Of a stretch of 64,000 nucleotides of DNA, positions 26,590 to 34,692 are shown one piece after another. This stretch comes from Agromyces laixinhei. Its GTDB lineage: Bacteria; Actinomycetota; Actinomycetes; Actinomycetales; Microbacteriaceae. The number at the start of each line of letters is the position of its first letter. Position 1 is the stretch's first letter. The stretch lies in the NCBI RefSeq assembly GCF_006337065.1, contig NZ_CP040872.1, forward strand, positions 310,001 through 374,000, in the 5' to 3' direction. The notes beneath the pieces are model-generated. The model had not been told where the DNA came from, did not search any database, and was given only the letters and a program-made list of their open reading frames with translations. Position numbers and translations under genes: made by a program.

Positions 26590-28215
26590 ATGTCAGTGGT
26601 CACCCCTAGTGTCGAAGACATGGAGCACGCCCTCACCGCTCGCATCGCAGAGGTCGCCGATCAGGTCGGCGACCTCCTCGAGGCCGCGAGCGAAGAGGCG
26701 GCTTCGGCGCTGGCCTCGGCGCGTGACATCGAACTGCTCGAACTCGTCGCTCAGATCGAACGACTCGGCCGCTTCACCGACGCGCTGCGCGTGCACGCTG
26801 CGGGCGAGGTCGAGCACCGCTCCCGCCCCTCGCTCGGTCACGAAGGCCTCGCGGCGAAGAAGGGCTGCACGAGCGCGGTCGAACTCGTCGAACGCCTCAC
26901 CCGGGTGTCGCGGCAGACCGCGCGCGCTCGCCTCAAGCTCGGTGCCGCCGTCCGCCGCACCTCGACGCTGCTCGGCATCGCGATGCCTCCCCGCTTCGAG
27001 CGCGTCGCCGCGGGGTTCCATACCGGTGAGCTCGGCATCGACTCGGCGGTCGCGATCACGAAGGCGCTCAACGCGGTGCTTCCGCACCACGCCAACGGCG
27101 ACCTCGACGGTGTGCGCGCGGCCGAACACGAACTCGTCTGCGCCGCGATCGGTGTGGCTGCCGCGCCCGGCGCCGAGGTCGCAGCCCCAGCTACGGCCAC
27201 CGAGACGCGCATGCAGGCCGCCGTGTGGGCCGAGGTGCTCGACCCCGACGGCGCCGAGCCGTCGCACCGGCAGTGGGCAGCCCGGGGCTTCGAGTTCCTC
27301 CCCGCCCGAGACGGCCTCGTTCCTGTGCGGGGTGCACTGCTGCCCGAGGTGGCCGGCATCGTGCGGCGCGTGTTCGACTCCATCACCAACTTCCGGCAGT
27401 CGGCCGGATTCATGCCCGTCTGTGACCACGACGAGGCCGGGTCGGCAGAAGGCAAGGCCGAACGGGCTGACGACGGGTCCGAAGAGGCCGGATCTGTGCA
27501 CACGGGGTCTGTGCACACTGGGTCGGCGCACACTGGGTCGGCGCACACCGAGCCGGTGCACGCGGAGTCCGAGGCATCCGGCCGCAAAGACCCCCGCACC
27601 CGCGCCCAGCGCCAGCATGACGCGATCGCCACCGTCTTCGACATCGCGGCGCGAGCCGATGAGCTGCCGACCCTCGGCGGTGCGTCACCGACGCTCGTGG
27701 TCACGGTGCTCACAGACGACTTCCGCGTCGGCCACGGCGTCGGCCACGTCGACGGCATCGACGAACCGATCTCGATGCGGGCGGTCGAGCAGCACGCGAG
27801 CGCGAACGGCATCCAGCGCGTCACGCTCGCCGCCAACGGCCAGATCGTCGGCATCGGCACGACCGAGCGACGCTTCAATCGCGCGCAACGGCGCGCCCTC
27901 GCCGTACGCGACGGCGGCTGCATCATTCCGGGGTGCGATACTCCGGCCTGGGCCACCGAGGCGCACCACGTCATCCCGTGGTGGCACGGCGGCCCCACCC
28001 ACACCGACAACGGCGTGTTGCTCTGCTGGTTCCACCATCGCAGCATCGACAGCTCGGGGTGGCGCATCCGCATCGTCAACGGCGCGCCCGAAGTGATGCC
28101 GCCGCCGGGCATGGGCCCACAGCAGTGGCGCGGCTCGACGGTGTCACCCGCTCGGCGTGCCGATGCGCTCGCCCGACAACGGGCCGGTCCGGCCGCCACC
28201 ACAGCAGTCGCCTGA
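26590..28215 (+). CDS. DUF222 / HNH endonuclease-domain protein (13E12-like)
   Basis: A 541-residue protein of the actinobacterial DUF222-HNH family, which occurs in many near-copies per genome. DUF222 fills about residues 40-400. The HNH domain is near the C-terminus: EAHHVIPWWHGGPTHTDNGVLLCWFHH, with the zinc-site CIIPGC before it. A low-complexity insert near residues 300-325 is encoded by a 15-bp minisatellite. A second ATG ten codons in is also possible. A homing or mobile nuclease role is often proposed for the family but not established. Confidence 0.88.
   Translation: MSVVTPSVEDMEHALTARIAEVADQVGDLLEAASEEAASALASARDIELLELVAQIERLGRFTDALRVHAAGEVEHRSRPSLGHEGLAAKKGCTSAVELVERLTRVSRQTARARLKLGAAVRRTSTLLGIAMPPRFERVAAGFHTGELGIDSAVAITKALNAVLPHHANGDLDGVRAAEHELVCAAIGVAAAPGAEVAAPATATETRMQAAVWAEVLDPDGAEPSHRQWAARGFEFLPARDGLVPVRGALLPEVAGIVRRVFDSITNFRQSAGFMPVCDHDEAGSAEGKAERADDGSEEAGSVHTGSVHTGSAHTGSAHTEPVHAESEASGRKDPRTRAQRQHDAIATVFDIAARADELPTLGGASPTLVVTVLTDDFRVGHGVGHVDGIDEPISMRAVEQHASANGIQRVTLAANGQIVGIGTTERRFNRAQRRALAVRDGGCIIPGCDTPAWATEAHHVIPWWHGGPTHTDNGVLLCWFHHRSIDSSGWRIRIVNGAPEVMPPPGMGPQQWRGSTVSPARRADALARQRAGPAATTAVA
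27493..27567 (+). repeat. 15-bp in-frame minisatellite in DUF222 gene
   Basis: Five imperfect tandem copies of a 15-bp unit (TCTGTGCACACGGGG type) each encode five residues such as SVHTG or SAHTE. Being a multiple of three, the array can expand or shrink without breaking the reading frame. Confidence 0.85.
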
Positions 28216-28300
28216 GCGTTCCGTCGCGCACGGGGCGAGAATCATCTGGGTGTACCGTGTGCCCACGCGCCCACGCGCCCACACGCCAACACGGTCGGCG

Positions 28301-28383
28301 GCCGGGCGCCGCGCGGCCGGGCGCCGCGCGGTCGGGCGCCGCGCGGTTGGACACACCGCACACCCGCACACCCGCACACCCGC
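28301..28383. repeat. 15-bp and 8-bp minisatellites upstream of cupin gene
   Basis: Three copies of the 15-bp unit GCCGGGCGCCGCGCG (28301-28345) are followed by about three copies of an 8-bp CACACCCG unit (28351-28383). Short CCCACGCG repeats lie just before. The whole DUF222-cupin gap is thus low complexity, right up to the cupin ribosome-binding site. Confidence 0.8.
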
Positions 28384-28402
28384 TCAAGAGGGGGAGCACA
28401 CG

Positions 28403-28747
28403 ATGGTTCTGCGACACGAACGCAGCGGCGTCGCCGACGATGATGTCTACTGGCACGAGTCGATCGAGGGTTCGTCGATCGGCTCCGAGGTGTCACTCAT
28501 CATGACGTACAGCTCGAAAGACGGCTCCGGGCCACGACTGCACCTGCATCCGTATTCGGAGACCTTCGTCATCCGGCACGGCCGGGCGCTGTTCACGGTC
28601 GGCGACGAGCAGTTGGAGGCGGTCGGCGGTCAGGTGCTCGTCGTGCCGGCGCAGACGCCTCACAAGTTCGTGATCATCGGACCGGAGGCCATGATCTCAA
28701 CGCACATCCACGCGAGCCCGACGTTCATCACCGAGTGGCTCGAGTGA
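28403..28747 (+). CDS. Cupin-domain protein
   Basis: A 114-residue single-domain cupin. Motif 1 is HLHPYSETFVIRHGRALFTVG and motif 2 is PAQTPHKFVI, giving the two-His/Glu/His metal site. The ATG at 28403 follows GGGGGAG about 8 nt upstream. The fold is clear, but cupins cover many reactions, and nothing here fixes the substrate. Confidence 0.85.
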   Translation: MVLRHERSGVADDDVYWHESIEGSSIGSEVSLIMTYSSKDGSGPRLHLHPYSETFVIRHGRALFTVGDEQLEAVGGQVLVVPAQTPHKFVIIGPEAMISTHIHASPTFITEWLE

Positions 28748-28786
28748 CGACCCGCCCGCGCCGCCGGCGCACCGCCGCTTGACGCG

Positions 28787-28853
28787 CGAACGCGTCACAT
28801 CGCGAGAGATCGGGCGTGACTCCACGCTCGAACGTCGCAATGTGACGCGTTCG
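28787..28853. repeat. Symmetric cruciform repeat between convergent genes
   Basis: Perfect 14-bp inverted arms, CGAACGCGTCACAT (28787-28800) and its complement (28840-28853), enclose a 39-nt loop. The loop holds a second hairpin, GCGTG/CACGC (28814-28818/28823-28827), and a GCGA/TCGC pair. The design (outer arms, inner arms, one centre, convergent genes) resembles the repeat at 9699-9766, although the sequences differ. It probably terminates transcription from both sides or is a small mobile repeat. Confidence 0.75.
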
Positions 28854-28862
28854 TCAGCGGCG

Positions 28863-29408
28863 CTACTTCGGCTCGGAAGCGGATGCCTCGTCGGTCGCCG
28901 GCTCGGCGACGACGGCCGGCTCAGCGGCAACGGCCGGCTCAGCGGTAGCGGGCTCGGCAGCAACCGCGGGCTCAGCGGCAGCCGGCTCAGCGGCAGCGGG
29001 CTCGGCAGCAACCGTGGGCTCGGCCGTCGTCGCAGCTGCGGCGGCCGGCGCGGCCACAGCAGCGGCCTCGGCGGCCTCGTGGCGAGCGACCTCCGCCTCG
29101 AAGGCGGCATCCTCGGCGGCGAGCGCCGCAGCATCCGTCGACCCGGCGCGAGCGACGTGCGACCGCGCGTGCACGGCGAGGGCGATGACCGCGCCGAGCG
29201 CACCGGCGGCGATCAGCAGCCCGGCGATCGTCGTGGTGGACTGCGCGGTGAGGAGGCCCTCGACATCCTGCGCGCCTTCGGCGTACAGGGCGACCTGGGT
29301 GGCGGTCGAGGTGCTCAGGAGCCAGTAGCCCCCGCCGATGAGGGCCACCGCCGCGACCCAGAGCAGGATCAGCGGCACGTTGACCTTGGAGCTGGCGGTT
29401 GTGTTCAC
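28863..29408 (-). CDS. Membrane protein with Ala-Glu-Pro repeat tail
   Basis: A 181-residue protein with two membrane helices (about residues 11-31 and 58-78) and a C-terminal tail of about 90 residues made mostly of AEPA/AVAAEP repeats. The repeats are mirrored in the DNA as GGCTCAGCGGCA-type units. It is probably an actinobacterial membrane protein with a stalk-like tail. I do not recognise a functional domain. It faces the cupin gene across the cruciform repeat. Confidence 0.7.
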   Translation of the reverse strand: MNTTASSKVNVPLILLWVAAVALIGGGYWLLSTSTATQVALYAEGAQDVEGLLTAQSTTTIAGLLIAAGALGAVIALAVHARSHVARAGSTDAAALAAEDAAFEAEVARHEAAEAAAVAAPAAAAATTAEPTVAAEPAAAEPAAAEPAVAAEPATAEPAVAAEPAVVAEPATDEASASEPK

Positions 29409-29580
29409 GTGTAAACGTCCTTCGTAGTCGGTGGGAGGCCGGTGCGACCTCAGAGCACGGTACTGGCAGAGCCTATGCGTGTCCTATGCCCCAGGGGAAC
29501 ACCCGCCGGGAGACTCGGCGCGCGTCCGACCGGTCGTACCGGCCCCGACGAACGCGCGGGAACGCGCCCGAGAACGTGCA

Positions 29581-29630
29581 GCAAGCGCGCAGCAAGCGCG
29601 CATCAAGCGCGCAGCAAGCGCGGCAAGCGA
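29581..29630. repeat. 11-bp minisatellite GCAAGCGCGCA
   Basis: Four to five tandem copies of the unit GCAAGCGCGCA (one copy has TCAAGC, the last two shortened) lie between the divergent membrane-protein and glycosylase-end regions. No gene is visible in 29409-29649 apart from this array. Confidence 0.8.
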
Positions 29631-29649
29631 GCGGATGTCGCGGTGTGGG

Positions 29650-30567
29650 TCAGATCGCCCGGTGATCGACGAAGGCCATGCGCGGCCCGCGGCGCGGTCG
29701 ACCCGGCACCCCGGCCGCGCCGAGCAGCCGCACGACGCGGTAACGGTGGCCGCGCCACGGCTCGAGCGTCTCGAGCATCTCGTCGTCGGTCATGTCGCGG
29801 CCCGCGAGCGCGTGTCCGACATAGTTGGCGAGGTGGTAGTCGCCCACCGAGAGCGCATCGGCGTCACCCAATGCGCGCTGGGCGACCTCGGCGATGGTCC
29901 ACGGGCCGACGCCCGGCATGAGGGTGAGGCGAGCAGCGGCATCCGCTGGGCTCATCGCGACCACCGCTTCGAGCTTCGGCGCGTATCCGGCGGCGTTGCG
30001 CAGCGTGCGCGCCCGCTTCGGGTCGACGCCCGCGCGATGCCACTCCCAGCTCGGGATGGTGCGCCACGCCTCGGGCGAGGGCGCGACCCGCATCGGCCGT
30101 GGCGTGGGCCCCGGCGCGGGTGACCCGAAGCGGGTCAACAGCCGGCGCCACGAATCGTGTGCCTGCAGCGTGATGACCTTCTGCTCGAGGATCGTCGCGG
30201 CGAGCGCCTCGAAGACCTGCGCCGTGCGCGGGATCCGCAGGCCGGGGTTGCGCCGGTGCGCGTCGTCGATGAGCGGCAATCTCGGCTCGAACCCCGACGG
30301 GTCGTCGGCGTCGCCGAGCAGTTCGGGCGCCTGCGCGACCGCCGCACCCGCACCCGGGCCCCACGCCTCACAGCGCAGCGTCTCAGCGTCGGGTTGGGTC
30401 AGGCGCAACGTCGCGTCGCCCTCGCCGGTGCGAGTGGTGCGCCAGACGGCGCCGCCCGTGTCGAGGTGGAACGCAGGGTCGCCGCCACCGCGCCGCAGCG
30501 CGCCGAGCGTCTGCCGCAGATCGGTCGGATGCCGCGGCCGCCAGTCGAGGGCATGGTCGGCGATCAC
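29650..30567 (-). CDS. DNA-3-methyladenine glycosylase II-like (AlkA, HhH-GPD)
   Basis: A 305-residue base-excision repair enzyme. The helix-hairpin-helix LMPGVGPWTIAEVAQRALGDADA and the following GDYHL give the GPD motif with the catalytic aspartate. TILEQKVITLQAHDSWRRL is the conserved helix before it. The GTG at 30567 has GGAGG 4 nt upstream and begins with IADHALDWRP. The N-terminal region resembles the AlkA N domain but is short. It should remove alkylated purines from DNA. Confidence 0.85.
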   Translation of the reverse strand: MIADHALDWRPRHPTDLRQTLGALRRGGGDPAFHLDTGGAVWRTTRTGEGDATLRLTQPDAETLRCEAWGPGAGAAVAQAPELLGDADDPSGFEPRLPLIDDAHRRNPGLRIPRTAQVFEALAATILEQKVITLQAHDSWRRLLTRFGSPAPGPTPRPMRVAPSPEAWRTIPSWEWHRAGVDPKRARTLRNAAGYAPKLEAVVAMSPADAAARLTLMPGVGPWTIAEVAQRALGDADALSVGDYHLANYVGHALAGRDMTDDEMLETLEPWRGHRYRVVRLLGAAGVPGRPRRGPRMAFVDHRAI

Positions 30568-30647
30568 GCCTCCAGTGTGCCGCACGCGGCTGATACACGT
30601 CAGTGTCTCGCAGTAGCCTCGATGTTGCTCGCGCCCGCGAGCCTCAG

Positions 30648-30732
30648 AGACCGGCAAACGTCGGAGACCGGCAAACGTCGGAGACCCGCAAACGTCAGCG
30701 ACCGGCAAACGTCGGAGACCCGCGCGCTTCAG
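30648..30732. repeat. 17-bp minisatellite upstream of pentapeptide gene
   Basis: There are five tandem copies of the 17-bp unit AGACCGGCAAACGTCGG; the last copies carry a few changes (CCGC, TCAG). The array ends inside the ribosome-binding region AGAGAGAGGA of the pentapeptide-repeat gene. A change in copy number would move the promoter relative to the gene. Confidence 0.9.
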
Positions 30733-30744
30733 AGAGAGGACGCC

Positions 30745-31407
30745 ATGCCGAGAGACCTTCGGCCCAGGCCACCCCGCATCGACGAGATCGTGGCCGGCGA
30801 GCTCCTCGAGGGCGACATCGCCGATCTCGGCGCCGGCGACCGGGTCGAAGGGGTGCAGTACCGCGGCGGCGACCTCTCCGAACGTGATCTGACCGGCGTC
30901 ACGATCGGCGAGTGCGAGCTCGTCGGGGTGTCGGCCCACGACACGCTCCTCCGCGGCGCCGTGATCACCGAGACCGTGATCGAGCGGCTCGAGGCCCCGG
31001 TGCTGCGGGCGCCCCGAGCGAGACTGCGCGACGTGCTCGTCGCGGGCTCTCGCATCGGATCGGTCGAGTTCTACGACAACAACTGGCAGTCGGTGCGTTT
31101 CGTCGGCTGCAAGCTCGGCTTCATGAACCTGCGAGGTGCGGAACTCCGCGACATCCGCTTCACCGACTGCACCATCGACGAACTCGACCTCGGCAACGCG
31201 AGGGCCGAGCGCATCGCGTTCGAGCACTGCGACGTGCGATCACTCGACGTGACCGGCGCGAAGCTCGGCGACGTCGATCTGCGCGGCCTCGACCTCGCCG
31301 CGATCGCCGGTCTCGAGGGCCTGAAGGGCGCCACGATGGACGGCATGCAGGTCGCGCTGCTCGCCACGAGCTTCGCGACGCATTTCGGCATCCGCGTCGT
31401 CGAGTGA
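30745..31407 (+). CDS. Pentapeptide-repeat protein
   Basis: A 220-residue protein whose centre (about residues 40-200) is a run of A(D/N)LXX-type pentapeptides: GGDLSERDLTGVTI, FMNLRGAELRDIRF, DELDLGNARAERI and VDLRGLDL. These fold into a right-handed quadrilateral helix. The ATG at 30745 has AGAGAGGA about 5 nt upstream. Some members mimic DNA and shield gyrase, but nothing here shows that. It is the last chromosomal gene before the tRNA-Leu island and originally faced the tRNA gene. Confidence 0.88.
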   Translation: MPRDLRPRPPRIDEIVAGELLEGDIADLGAGDRVEGVQYRGGDLSERDLTGVTIGECELVGVSAHDTLLRGAVITETVIERLEAPVLRAPRARLRDVLVAGSRIGSVEFYDNNWQSVRFVGCKLGFMNLRGAELRDIRFTDCTIDELDLGNARAERIAFEHCDVRSLDVTGAKLGDVDLRGLDLAAIAGLEGLKGATMDGMQVALLATSFATHFGIRVVE

Positions 31408-31434
31408 GACACCGGCGCGGCCCGCAGACGAGAG

Positions 31435-31464
31435 CGGCCCGGCGTCTCGATGAGACCCGGACCG
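31435..31464 (-). terminator. Hairpin terminator, probably ancestral for tRNA-Leu
   Basis: A stem CGGCCCGG-cg-TCTC-gat-GAGA-c-CCGGaCCG. It can end the pentapeptide-gene transcript. In the minus direction it directly follows the inner GTGGTG (CACCAC) core, where the tRNA-Leu transcript would have ended before the island arrived. It is 31/36 identical to the hairpin at 33273-33302, with paired changes that keep the stem. Confidence 0.7.
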
Positions 31465-31473
31465 ATTCGAGAT

Positions 31474-31554
31474 GTGGTGGGGAGTTAGCGATATCGGCCA
31501 TGCCCAGTAAGTGGGCGGCGGATCAGAAGCGCCCAATGTAACAGATCCATAACG
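31474..31554 (+). repeat. Left end of inner element (81 bp) with att core 1
   Basis: This begins with the core GTGGTG and continues with CATGCCC (31499-31505), CGGC, GTAAC and TCCATAACG (ending at 31554), in the same register as 33346-33426 with no gaps. It contains AGTTAGCGATATC (31483-31495), the exact reverse complement of 33307-33319. No gene is recognisable between 31408 and 31648 besides these sites. Confidence 0.7.
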
Positions 31555-31648
31555 ACAGTGGTCGCTCTTCCATGCCCTGATCAGCGGGCTTTTCCTACCC
31601 CGCGCGCTCCGACGGATCGGAAATACGCGACGGCCTCCGCACTCCTCG

Positions 31649-31891
31649 TTGATCTCGGAGTGGCGCAAGCAGCGCGACGCGGGCCTTCTCGAGGGCAAGA
31701 GCCCCGGTGACGCGATCGGACGCCCCAGCGCCGTGCAGGCCGAGAACGCCCGGTTGAAAGCGCAGCTGCGCAAGGCCGAGCAGAAGCTCGCGACGACCGA
31801 GATGGCGCTGGAGATTATGGGAAAAGCGCACGCGCTCTTGGAGCAGATTTCCGAGAGCGCGGACCCCGACGAGCGGCGACCGAAGCGCTGA
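31649..31891 (+). pseudogene. IS3-family OrfA, 5'-truncated
   Basis: Eighty codons corresponding to the C-terminal part of an IS3-type OrfA: ISEWRKQRDAG, then a leucine-zipper-like helix (AENARLKAQLRKAEQKLATTEMALEIM). The N-terminal helix-turn-helix that reads the IS ends is missing, and the only start is a TTG without a clear ribosome-binding site. The stop and the OrfB start overlap as TGATG. It is a remnant: OrfB may still be made, but normal transposition is unlikely. Confidence 0.75.
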
Positions 31892-32907
31892 TGGGCACCT
31901 ATGTTGAACTGACCGGGGCGGGCGTGCCGACCCGGCACGCTGCGGCGCTGACCGGGGTGCCGCGGGCGACCGCGACCCGCACTGTCGCCCGCAGTAACCA
32001 GCCGGACCCGGCGCCGGCTGCCCCGCGCCCGGCCCCAGCGAACAAGCTCGGCGACGTCGAGCGGGCGCTGGTGTTGGCAACGCTGAACAGTGACGAGTTC
32101 GTCGACAAACCGCCGTTGCAGGTCTACGCGATCCTCCTCGAACGCGGCCAATACGTGGGCTCGGTATCGACGATGTACCGGGTCCTGACCGAGAAGCGGC
32201 AGGTCCGCGAGCGGCGCCGGCTGGCGTCGCATCCGCCGCGGAAGGTGCCGGAGCTGATCGCGACCGGGCCCGGGCAGGTGTACTCGTGGGACATCACGAA
32301 ACTCGCAGGCCCCGTCAAGGGCACGTACTACGACGCGTACGTGATGATCGACATCTTCTCCCGCTACATCGTGGGCGCGATCGTGCACGCGTGCGAGGAC
32401 GGCCTGCTCGCGAAAGAGATGATGCTGGACGCGTTCGGAATCCACGGCACCCCCGAGGTCGTGCACTCCGACGGCGGCCCATCGATGACGTCGAAGACCG
32501 TCAGAACCCTGCTCGCTGACCTCGGCGTGACCGCGTCCAGGTCCCGCCCGCAAGTGTCCAACGACAACCCGTACTCGGAGTCGCTGTTCAAGACGATGAA
32601 GTACCTGCCCGTCTTCCCCGACCGGTTCGGCTCCCTCATCGAAGCCCGCGAGTTCCTGGGCGAGTTCGTCCACGCATACAACCATCACCACCGGCATTCG
32701 GGGATCGGTATGCATACCCCCGCCGACGTGCACTACGGCCACGCCGACGCCATCGACCGTGATCGCGACGCCGCGCTCGAGGCTGCCCGCCGCGCGCACC
32801 CGGAACGGTTCGGCACCCGCGCACAGGCACGGCCGAAGCTCCTCAACCGGGACCCCGCCACCTGGATCAACCAGCCACCAGCCGACGAGATGCAACTCGC
32901 CGCCTAA
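31891..32907 (+). CDS. IS3-family transposase OrfB (DDE, rve)
   Basis: A 338-residue integrase-core transposase. The acidic triad is intact: YSWDITKL (first Asp), VVHSDGG (second Asp), and Glu 36 residues later in NPYSESLFKTM, the DD(35)E spacing of IS3 elements. The start ATG overlaps OrfA's stop, so expression would need re-initiation rather than the usual frameshift. The right end of the IS probably lies near 32930, where an istB fragment begins. Confidence 0.88.
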   Translation: MGTYVELTGAGVPTRHAAALTGVPRATATRTVARSNQPDPAPAAPRPAPANKLGDVERALVLATLNSDEFVDKPPLQVYAILLERGQYVGSVSTMYRVLTEKRQVRERRRLASHPPRKVPELIATGPGQVYSWDITKLAGPVKGTYYDAYVMIDIFSRYIVGAIVHACEDGLLAKEMMLDAFGIHGTPEVVHSDGGPSMTSKTVRTLLADLGVTASRSRPQVSNDNPYSESLFKTMKYLPVFPDRFGSLIEAREFLGEFVHAYNHHHRHSGIGMHTPADVHYGHADAIDRDRDAALEAARRAHPERFGTRAQARPKLLNRDPATWINQPPADEMQLAA

Positions 32908-32938
32908 CACCCACCGGCCTCATCCGCCTTGACAAATT

Positions 32939-33196
32939 CCGGGCGAGGCTGCGTCCGCATTGTTCCAGGTCATCAACCAGCGGTACTTGAAGACCTCGAT
33001 CGTGATCACCACGAACCGGCCCGTCGGGGCTTGGGGCGAGATCCTCGGCGACACGACCGTCGCCGCCGCGATGCTCGACCGGCTCCTCCACCGATCCGTC
33101 GTCGTCACCCTCGACGGAGCCTCCTACCGGCTCCGAAACCACCACGCCGCAGCCGAGCAACTCCGCCGCGTCACCACCGGCACAAACCTGCGCTAA
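32939..33196 (+). pseudogene. IstB-like ATPase fragment (IS21 helper), N-terminus missing
   Basis: About 85 codons ending at TAA 33194-33196 match the C-terminus of IS21-type IstB: EAASALFQVINQRY, SIVITTNRP, WGEILGD, AAAMLDRLLHRS and SYRLR. The ATP-binding half is absent; the reading frame begins abruptly next to the IS3 right end. The IS3 copy probably inserted into istB, with later loss of the left part. The remnant cannot function. Confidence 0.85.
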
Positions 33197-33272
33197 CCTT
33201 GCCCCGCGACCTGAGGAACTTCGATGAGCAACTCTGGGGAAATTCGCTGAGCGCCGTCACCGCCGACGAAAA

Positions 33273-33302
33273 CGGCCCGGCACCTCAATGAGGCCCGGGC
33301 CG
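33273..33302 (-). terminator. Hairpin terminator at right end of inner element
   Basis: A stem CGGCCCGG-ca-CCTC-aat-GAGG-c-CCGGGCCG. In the minus direction the stem is followed by GTTTTCG, a T-tract suitable for intrinsic termination of tRNA-Leu transcription after the first insertion. The region 33197-33601 has no recognisable gene: it holds this hairpin, att core 2 and the left end of the outer element. Confidence 0.75.
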
Positions 33303-33312
33303 ATTCGATATC

Positions 33313-33426
33313 GCTAACTGATTCTTGGGAACTCGCTAATTCCCCGTGGTGGGACAGTGGCGAGTTCTCTCATGCCCTTTATGTATGCGGCATGCCAGCG
33401 GTCTGCTTGGTAACGGTTCCATAACG
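33313..33426 (+). repeat. att core 2 and left end of outer element
   Basis: Two CGCTAAC/CGCTAAT copies (33313 and 33334) precede the core GTGGTG (33346-33351), as at 49526-49565. From the core to 33426 the sequence is collinear with 31474-31554 (CATGCCC at 33371, TCCATAACG at 33418). It is thus both the right junction of the inner element and the left end of the outer one. Confidence 0.7.
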
Positions 33427-33601
33427 GAGCGCAGCAATTTCCACCACGCCTTTTCACCCAGGTCAGAAGACAGTTTCGGGACGGCCACTTGTCGCTCTCT
33501 GAGGTCACCGAACGCGAGCAGGGTTGGCTACTAGGGACTTGTGTGTCCAGTCACGTCCCATGATTCTGGCGACCGGATGGCCACACGAGAACTTGGTCGC
33601 C

Positions 33602-34156
33602 TCACTGCGTTTCGTCGTCCGTTGCTCCAGCGGCAACGTCCTCTTCGGCGGGAAGCTGAATCGGATTGAAATGCAGCCGAGCGAGCGTTCCAACAGCCAT
33701 TGTCTTGTCTGCCTTGGATGGAAACTGGATCGCCTGAATCAGGGCATGTGAGACGTGGTGGGACTTCGGACCTTCAACTTCCTGTGGATACGGGTCAGGC
33801 ACCACTGAAAACGGCTGGATCACCTCTCCTCCGTTCGTGGTGTATTCAAAACCGTCCACCGACTCGACGATCGCTTCAGCGAGAGAGTCATATCGAGGCG
33901 GCTCGAGCACCTCCCGGATATCGATGTTCACTTCATCGAGAACGAGTGGCCGAGATGCCGAGCAACCATCCTTCGAGAAACCGGTCAGCGCGCCTCCGCG
34001 GAGTCGCACCCGGGGTACGGCGCCTTCGTCGACAGTTAACAGCTCACTTTCGTGTGGGTTGTTCGGATTGAATCGTCGCAACAGAGCTTCCTCAGCTCCA
34101 ACAGACAAGAGCAACGGATGATCGTCTGGAAGCGTCTTGAGAGCCTCTGGGAACAC
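33602..34156 (-). CDS. Hypothetical island protein, third gene of TIGR04255 operon
   Basis: A 184-residue soluble protein with no family that I recognise. It starts at GTG 34156, overlapping the previous stop by 1 nt (TAGTG), and ends close to the element boundary. It has mixed alpha/beta composition and no membrane helix. Operon position suggests that it works with the TIGR04255 protein. Codon bias is weaker than in the flanking chromosome, as expected for an acquired gene. Confidence 0.7.
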   Translation of the reverse strand: MFPEALKTLPDDHPLLLSVGAEEALLRRFNPNNPHESELLTVDEGAVPRVRLRGGALTGFSKDGCSASRPLVLDEVNIDIREVLEPPRYDSLAEAIVESVDGFEYTTNGGEVIQPFSVVPDPYPQEVEGPKSHHVSHALIQAIQFPSKADKTMAVGTLARLHFNPIQLPAEEDVAAGATDDETQ

Positions 34157-34692
34157 TAGGAGGCCTGAAGCCGATGACGCACCGTCTGACTCATGCGAGC
34201 AAGAAGTTGCCGGGCCCCTTCGATGGCCTCATCTCCCTCTAGCCATTTGGCAGTGAAACTGCCTCGCAAGGCCGACTGACCGTCGGGCTCCAACGACCAC
34301 AAGAAGCATGTTCCATCTGCATAGCTATTAACAATCAGCGAGTACCCGTCGACCAGCCACTCGGTTTCAATACCGCCATCGCCGTCACCGGCAATTTGAG
34401 GCGTCGGACCATCGTCTGACGCAAGGTGGGCAATGGTGAGTGCCGCATTTCGGATGGCGATCTCGGTCGCGCTCTTGTTGCTTAGGTACACGCGAAGTCG
34501 CTCGACCGCTCGCTGAACTAGCTCCTGCCGGCGGATAGAAACAAGGCGCACATCAGAAGGGCCATCGCTGATCAGCGTCGCTGGGGTCGCTTCGTTGCGG
34601 CCGATGAACGCTCGGTCGCCGCGTGGTCGTGTGGGACCCGTGCTGAGCGGAGACCAGGCTGCGGGTGCGATTGTGGTCAACTTCTCCCCCAT
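34156..34692 (-). CDS. Hypothetical island protein, second gene of TIGR04255 operon
   Basis: A 178-residue soluble protein that I do not recognise. The first 45 residues are Pro/Arg-rich. The C-terminal half (ETEWLVDGYSLIVNSYADGTCFLWSLEPDG) looks like a small beta-sheet domain. The ATG at 34692 lies 16 nt inside the upstream gene and follows GAGAAGCAGAAGGA. The tight overlaps on both sides argue for obligate co-translation with its neighbours. Confidence 0.7.
   Translation of the reverse strand: MGEKLTTIAPAAWSPLSTGPTRPRGDRAFIGRNEATPATLISDGPSDVRLVSIRRQELVQRAVERLRVYLSNKSATEIAIRNAALTIAHLASDDGPTPQIAGDGDGGIETEWLVDGYSLIVNSYADGTCFLWSLEPDGQSALRGSFTAKWLEGDEAIEGARQLLARMSQTVRHRLQAS

Noticed and set aside
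28261..28383. A CRISPR-like repeat array
   Set aside because: The repeats are direct tandem units without spacers (minisatellite). No cas genes or CRISPR array are seen anywhere in the window.
31240..32910. A 556-codon leftward frame across the IS3 region
   Set aside because: It lies antisense to the clear DDE transposase and lacks any motif.
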